NCBI GenBank assembly: GCA_008931825.1
Contig: QXVZ01026856.1
Span: 17,776 to 81,775, forward strand
Source of the DNA: Phallusia fumigata
Taxonomy: Eukaryota > Chordata > Ascidiacea > Phlebobranchia > Ascidiidae
Direction of reading: 5' to 3'
Length of the DNA: 64,000 nt
The position numbers and the translations under genes are program-made. The notes beneath the pieces are model-generated. The model searched no databases, was not told the origin of the DNA, and was given only the letters and a program-made list of their open reading frames with translations. This document shows, piece after piece, positions 60,176 through 64,000 of this stretch (within the stretch, counting starts at the first letter, position 1; each line of letters begins with the position of its first letter).

Positions 60176-60488
60176 CTGGGGTGTGCAACCTTTATCACTG
60201 CAGGGTCATACCGGAGGCCGCACCTTTGTTCAACTTAAGTTGGCTTTGTTTTTTGCATGTCAGAAACGCTAATATCCCGAAAGGGGGAAGTCATTACATA
60301 TTTAAAGGAAAGAAGGAGTAATATTCATAAGTAACGCGCTGTTCACTTGCGAATCCTAACGGCATTGTCACATAACAAATTGGACCCTGGTCGGTTACGC
60401 AATGCACTGATCTTTGTGGACACAAAAGGGATTTGAATCGACCGCAAGTACTGCATTGAAATCGCGGGCCACAGGTTGGATAATCCTG
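60176..60488. mobile_element. hAT-like non-autonomous element with perfect 8-bp target duplication
   Basis: GTCTACAG flanks both sides (60168-60175 and 60489-60496). Ends CTGGGGTGTGCAACC and (reverse complement) CAGGATTATCCAACC match at 10 of 15. The 313-bp body has no transposase. The perfect duplication suggests a fairly recent insertion. Confidence 0.75.
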
Positions 60489-60788
60489 GTCTACAGCGTC
60501 GTACCATGGTGATTGCTTTGACTAACCGCAGTTATCACCCGCGTATGGTATAACCTCACAATCAATTGTAATATTTGTCGCTCAATGCTTTTCGGGTACT
60601 CAGTAAGTATAACGTCATACTGTAAATATACATTTAAATATCGGGTAAAGGAATTTCATGGAATAAAAAAGATGGGAATGCTTAGATACGTCACGCTTAA
60701 AACAATAAACTGGATTTTCCTTGTCGAGATGAATTCGTCGCTCGCAACGAATCCGGATTATTAGAGGTTTGTTGCAAATCATTTGTAG

Positions 60789-61118
60789 CAGTGGCGCAAG
60801 TCCACTAAATTTTTTTTTTTTGGCGGGGGTGGCTTTTGTTCTTGTGAGTAATTTTTGTTCAGAAGATTTTTATGTCATAAAAAATGGGTTATATTTCGGC
60901 TGAGACGGTCTTAAAATGCCGTTAAAACCTTTTTAAAAAGCGTTAAAATTGTTTTAATGCAACAGTAAACCAGCTTTGAAGCCGCTTTAACTACTTAAAT
61001 AGGATTTTGGGTTTCAAATCCATAACACTTTTGTAAAACAGTCGAAACAAAAATATAAGTGGAACAAAAGAATACAATTAAGTCCCGCCCAACCAAAATT
61101 TCTGGATTTGCGCCCGTG
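60789..61118. mobile_element. hAT-like non-autonomous element
   Basis: Ends CAGTGGCGCAAGTCC and (reverse complement) CACGGGCGCAAATCC match at 12 of 15, and similarity continues inward through a T-rich run to GGCGGG. Flanking 8-mers ATTTGTAG and AATTGTAG match at 7 of 8. 330 bp, no coding frame. Confidence 0.7.
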
Positions 61119-61126
61119 AATTGTAG

Positions 61127-62762
61127 CGCCATGTTAACTATATGTTTTCAGGTCATAAGCACGATTTAAAACAACTTACACTAGAAAAATTCATAGACTT
61201 ACAAACAAAAGGTTGATAGGCCTATCATTCCTAACATGTTGCGTATGACTTGTAGCAAACGCATTTCGGTTACCGCTACATAATCACAGCTTGATTTACA
61301 TAAACTTAACATGCATCCCAGGGGGAACGTATGTTTTATGCGCCGTCTAATACCAAACGCTTGGCTGGATTGATGAAACAGTTACATAAAGTTTCCATGA
61401 CGCACTTTTTTTTTCATGGCGATGTAGCAAAGGTAGAACCCAATAAACGGCGGTTTATGTGTGTTGTACCAGTCTGGCACCAACCGCGAAGATCTTAGCA
61501 GCATGGCTCGTAAACTCGTCAATCACTCCCTTTCCGTCGCTTTCCATTTGGGGCAGAAAAGCCAACGTTAAAACACGTATTTTTTGTCTATCTTTTCCTT
61601 TAAAACTAAAGGAACAAAATAATGTTTTGAAGTAAAGAAGTGGTTGAATAAATCCAAAAATCACAGAAACTTGCATTGTGCCCAGTATCAAAATCTACAA
61701 AAATTCTAGGTTACCTAAAATTTTTACCTTTTTGAGGGCTGTAGGCAAACTGATTCATCAAAACTTACACTGCAACCTCCAATACTCCATGTGTGAATTT
61801 CAACAAGTTTTTGCCAATAAAAGGGTGGAAAAAACAGATGTTAGACAGAAAAAACAATAGTGAAGTAAAAAGGAAAATGAGTAAAAACAATATGTATTCT
61901 ATTTGAAAGTGGAACCGCAATTAAAAAAGCCTTGTTACAACATAGCATCTAGAATGTTTAAAAATATTGATGGGTTAGATTATATTTGTGGCAATTATTG
62001 GGAAAAGCTTGCCAAACCATTCTTTGGCCAAAAAGTAGGTTTAGGGACAAGTAACCTTTTTTTGTCAAACAGATGTTGATCAGATTTATGTACAATATGT
62101 AAAGACACAGTACATACAAAATGAAGCAACAATATAAGCTGAAGGCACCAGTAGTATTTGGTCCTACATTATTGTTCAAGTACAGTGCATAAATTATTCA
62201 TTGTGGGTCAATAGGGTAGATACAACAGAATGCAATATTATACACTGTATCTGCTAGTAAATAACAACCAGATGGGTTTTCTCAGACAAACTTTTAAATG
62301 TACTGTTAAAACCTTTCAAAAGTATTACTGTTCAATTTGCACATCCAACAAGAAAAAATGTACTGAAATTTCTACTGCCAAAATGGATTTGTCTATGTGC
62401 AAATTATGTGTACAGAATTTCACAAATTTTTAGCATTTAGCAGACTACTGTATTAGAAAGTTAAACGGAATTGTAAAAAAATCAATAAATCCATTGTCAA
62501 TAAGTAGACCACCAAAATAAATGAAACTCATTAGCCTTTTAATCAATAGTGATTAAAAACAAAGCAAAGTATTAGTTAGCTACCTCAGATTTCTGCAAAA
62601 ATGGGACACACTACACCAGAAAACAGCATTGACCTTTAGCATATCATCATTACATAAATTTCAACAACAGGTTCCACAGCAACCAATGAAGAAAATATAA
62701 AAAACAGAAATAATAACAGTGCAAAATATTCATTCAGATGAAAAATTAGTAATGCGAAATAC
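61127..62762. other. Probable 3' UTR and intergenic sequence of the Shisa-like gene
   Basis: Downstream, on the minus strand, of the Shisa-like stop codon. A minus-strand frame near 61455-61691 is unsupported. Nothing else recognised. Confidence 0.35.
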
Positions 62763-64000
62763 TTAATCATTTAACTGCTTTGTTTTTTTCTGTTTAAGAA
62801 CAAAAAAATGTGATATAAAGTCAACACAAAAAAGGATTACAAGAACTCCTCCATATATTGACACAGCAACCAGAGCAACATTTCCTTGCCTGTAATGTAG
62901 TTAAAATATGGAACTATGAAACAAACATTTATGTGCAAACTAGGGTTATTAACTTTCCCATTTAAAATTAGAAGGCTACTTTCACTACATTACCATTTCA
63001 TGTACACTGTCACTAAATTAAAAAAAAAGATATATGTCACTAGATTATTTTTGGGTCCCATAGTTAGCCAACCCTTGTATGACATGATTGTTACTGCAGG
63101 CAAAAACGCATGGGTACCCACAAATTTAAAGTTGTAGAATGTGTATTTTCTACACATATAGATGGTAAAATTGTAGTGTTTTTCTGAATGGTATTTCTTT
63201 AAACTGTCTAAATTTTATCCAGTTCTTACATCATTTTATAATTTGACCATATTTGTAAAGCTAGCGGGTTAACTGGTGAGACTATTGGGTTTATAGATTT
63301 TTATATGGTTTACAACCTTGTAATTACCTCTGTTTCATTTTGCAAAAAAGTATAAACAACATTTCTTAACTCATTGTAGCAAACAGAACCATTTAACCTA
63401 ATTTAAAAACTACTGTTTTGTTTTGGAACAGGCAAATTTATTGAAAGCTAGAAATTTCCCACATATTGTCACATATTAGCATACAAATGTCCAATCACCC
63501 ACTTAGTTGATTATAGTGTCAGTTAAAAACAATTTGCATGCAAAAAAGGTAAATACACTAATTAAAACAATCCACCACTCTTGATGAGCAAGCAACTTTA
63601 CAAAAACAAAATCTTAATCTATAAAAACACAAGATCTTATTAATCTAAAGTTAAATTGCTTAAAAATGTAAGACACAGACTTAAAATTAGCTTATTTATA
63701 AACATTACTGCATACCTTGGCAATGCTGGATGGTCGATTTTATTCATGTTGTAAACTGAGATTGTTTGGTTATCACAACATGTTAATTTTAAGGAAATGT
63801 TACAACAAAACACATCTTCATCTCGATCAGATAGTCTGGGACAGGCAAATGCCCTTTGAACAAAGTCTTCTGTTGTGTAGCTTTCACAGATTTCACTTCG
63901 ACAACCTAAAAAAAAGTTTTTACAAAAACACTTACATAGAAGTCAAAAAAATTGCTTTCGGTAAATACAAAACTAAACAGATCATACCTTGTGGCACATA
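62763..64000 (-). CDS. Shisa-like (STMC6-type) single-pass membrane protein, 5' end outside window
   Basis: Three exons: 64000-63988 (partial), 63905-63716, 62889-62763 (stop TAA), joined in phase with good splice sites. The luminal part has the Shisa-type cysteine pattern C-x2-Y, F-x-CP, D-x2-FCC and a final CC (visible as CESYTTEDFVQRAFACP, EDVFCC, LTCC), then a sequon at CDNQT. A single membrane span (VALVAVSIYGGVLVILFCV) and a short basic tail (KQKKTKQLND) follow. Shisa and related VOPP1/WBP1 proteins act as adaptors in ER, Golgi or endosomal trafficking of receptors; assignment within the superfamily is not possible. The tail is far shorter than typical Shisa tails, which carry PPxY motifs, and no PY motif is seen. 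The signal peptide and start should lie beyond 64000. Confidence 0.7.

Noticed and set aside
61455-61691. Minus-strand frame that might be a transposase remnant
   Set aside because: No recognisable motif and no transposon ends around it.
1-64000. CRISPR arrays, operons, ribosome-binding sites, prophage or bacterial mobile elements
   Set aside because: None seen; introns, tRNA structure and gene content show a eukaryotic nuclear genome.

Overview
This is a eukaryotic nuclear window. Genes are broken into many short exons with GT..AG introns, the sequence is AT-rich, there are two Pol III tRNA genes, and there are degenerate hAT-type transposons. I assembled exon chains by hand from splice sites and reading phase; every gene I call complete sums to a multiple of three. 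The content fits an invertebrate chordate, most likely an ascidian tunicate (Ciona-like). The clues are a very divergent T-box factor, a GDF8/11 gene with the vertebrate three-exon layout, compact introns and strong allelic differences between redundant contig ends. The species is inferred, not shown.

Layout. 1.0-4.5 kb (-): a complete 12-exon T-box transcription factor. 6.2-19.8 kb (-): a gene of unknown family, start near 19.75 kb, with two phase-compatible 3' ends (last exon at 10.5 kb, or two exons at 8.0 and 6.2 kb). Two identical, inverted tRNA-Val(AAC) genes lie inside its introns, and an unplaced coding-like ORF lies at 15.6-16.1 kb. 21.1-23.8 kb (+): a five-exon gene for a 252-residue protein with no family I recognise but with two matches, one per exon, to the amphipathic helix by which A-kinase anchoring proteins bind PKA regulatory subunits. 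27.7-30.1 kb (+): a myostatin/GDF11-type TGF-beta ligand. 30-37 kb: no supported gene. 37.9-57.8 kb (+): a complete 18-exon ATG9 autophagy lipid scramblase. 62.8-64 kb (-): the 3' part of a Shisa-like (STMC6-type) single-pass membrane protein, running off the window.

Seven single N characters mark contig joins. At six of them the sequence after the N repeats sequence before it, exactly or with SNPs and indels. These are best read as redundant or allelic contig ends left in the assembly, and they create false duplicate exons near 9.1 and 11.2 kb. Four hAT-like non-autonomous elements are described, three with 8-bp target-site duplications. The most novel item is the putative dual-helix A-kinase anchoring protein; next are the alternative 3' ends of the unknown gene and a GDF8/11 ligand lacking the aspartate of the tolloid cleavage site.
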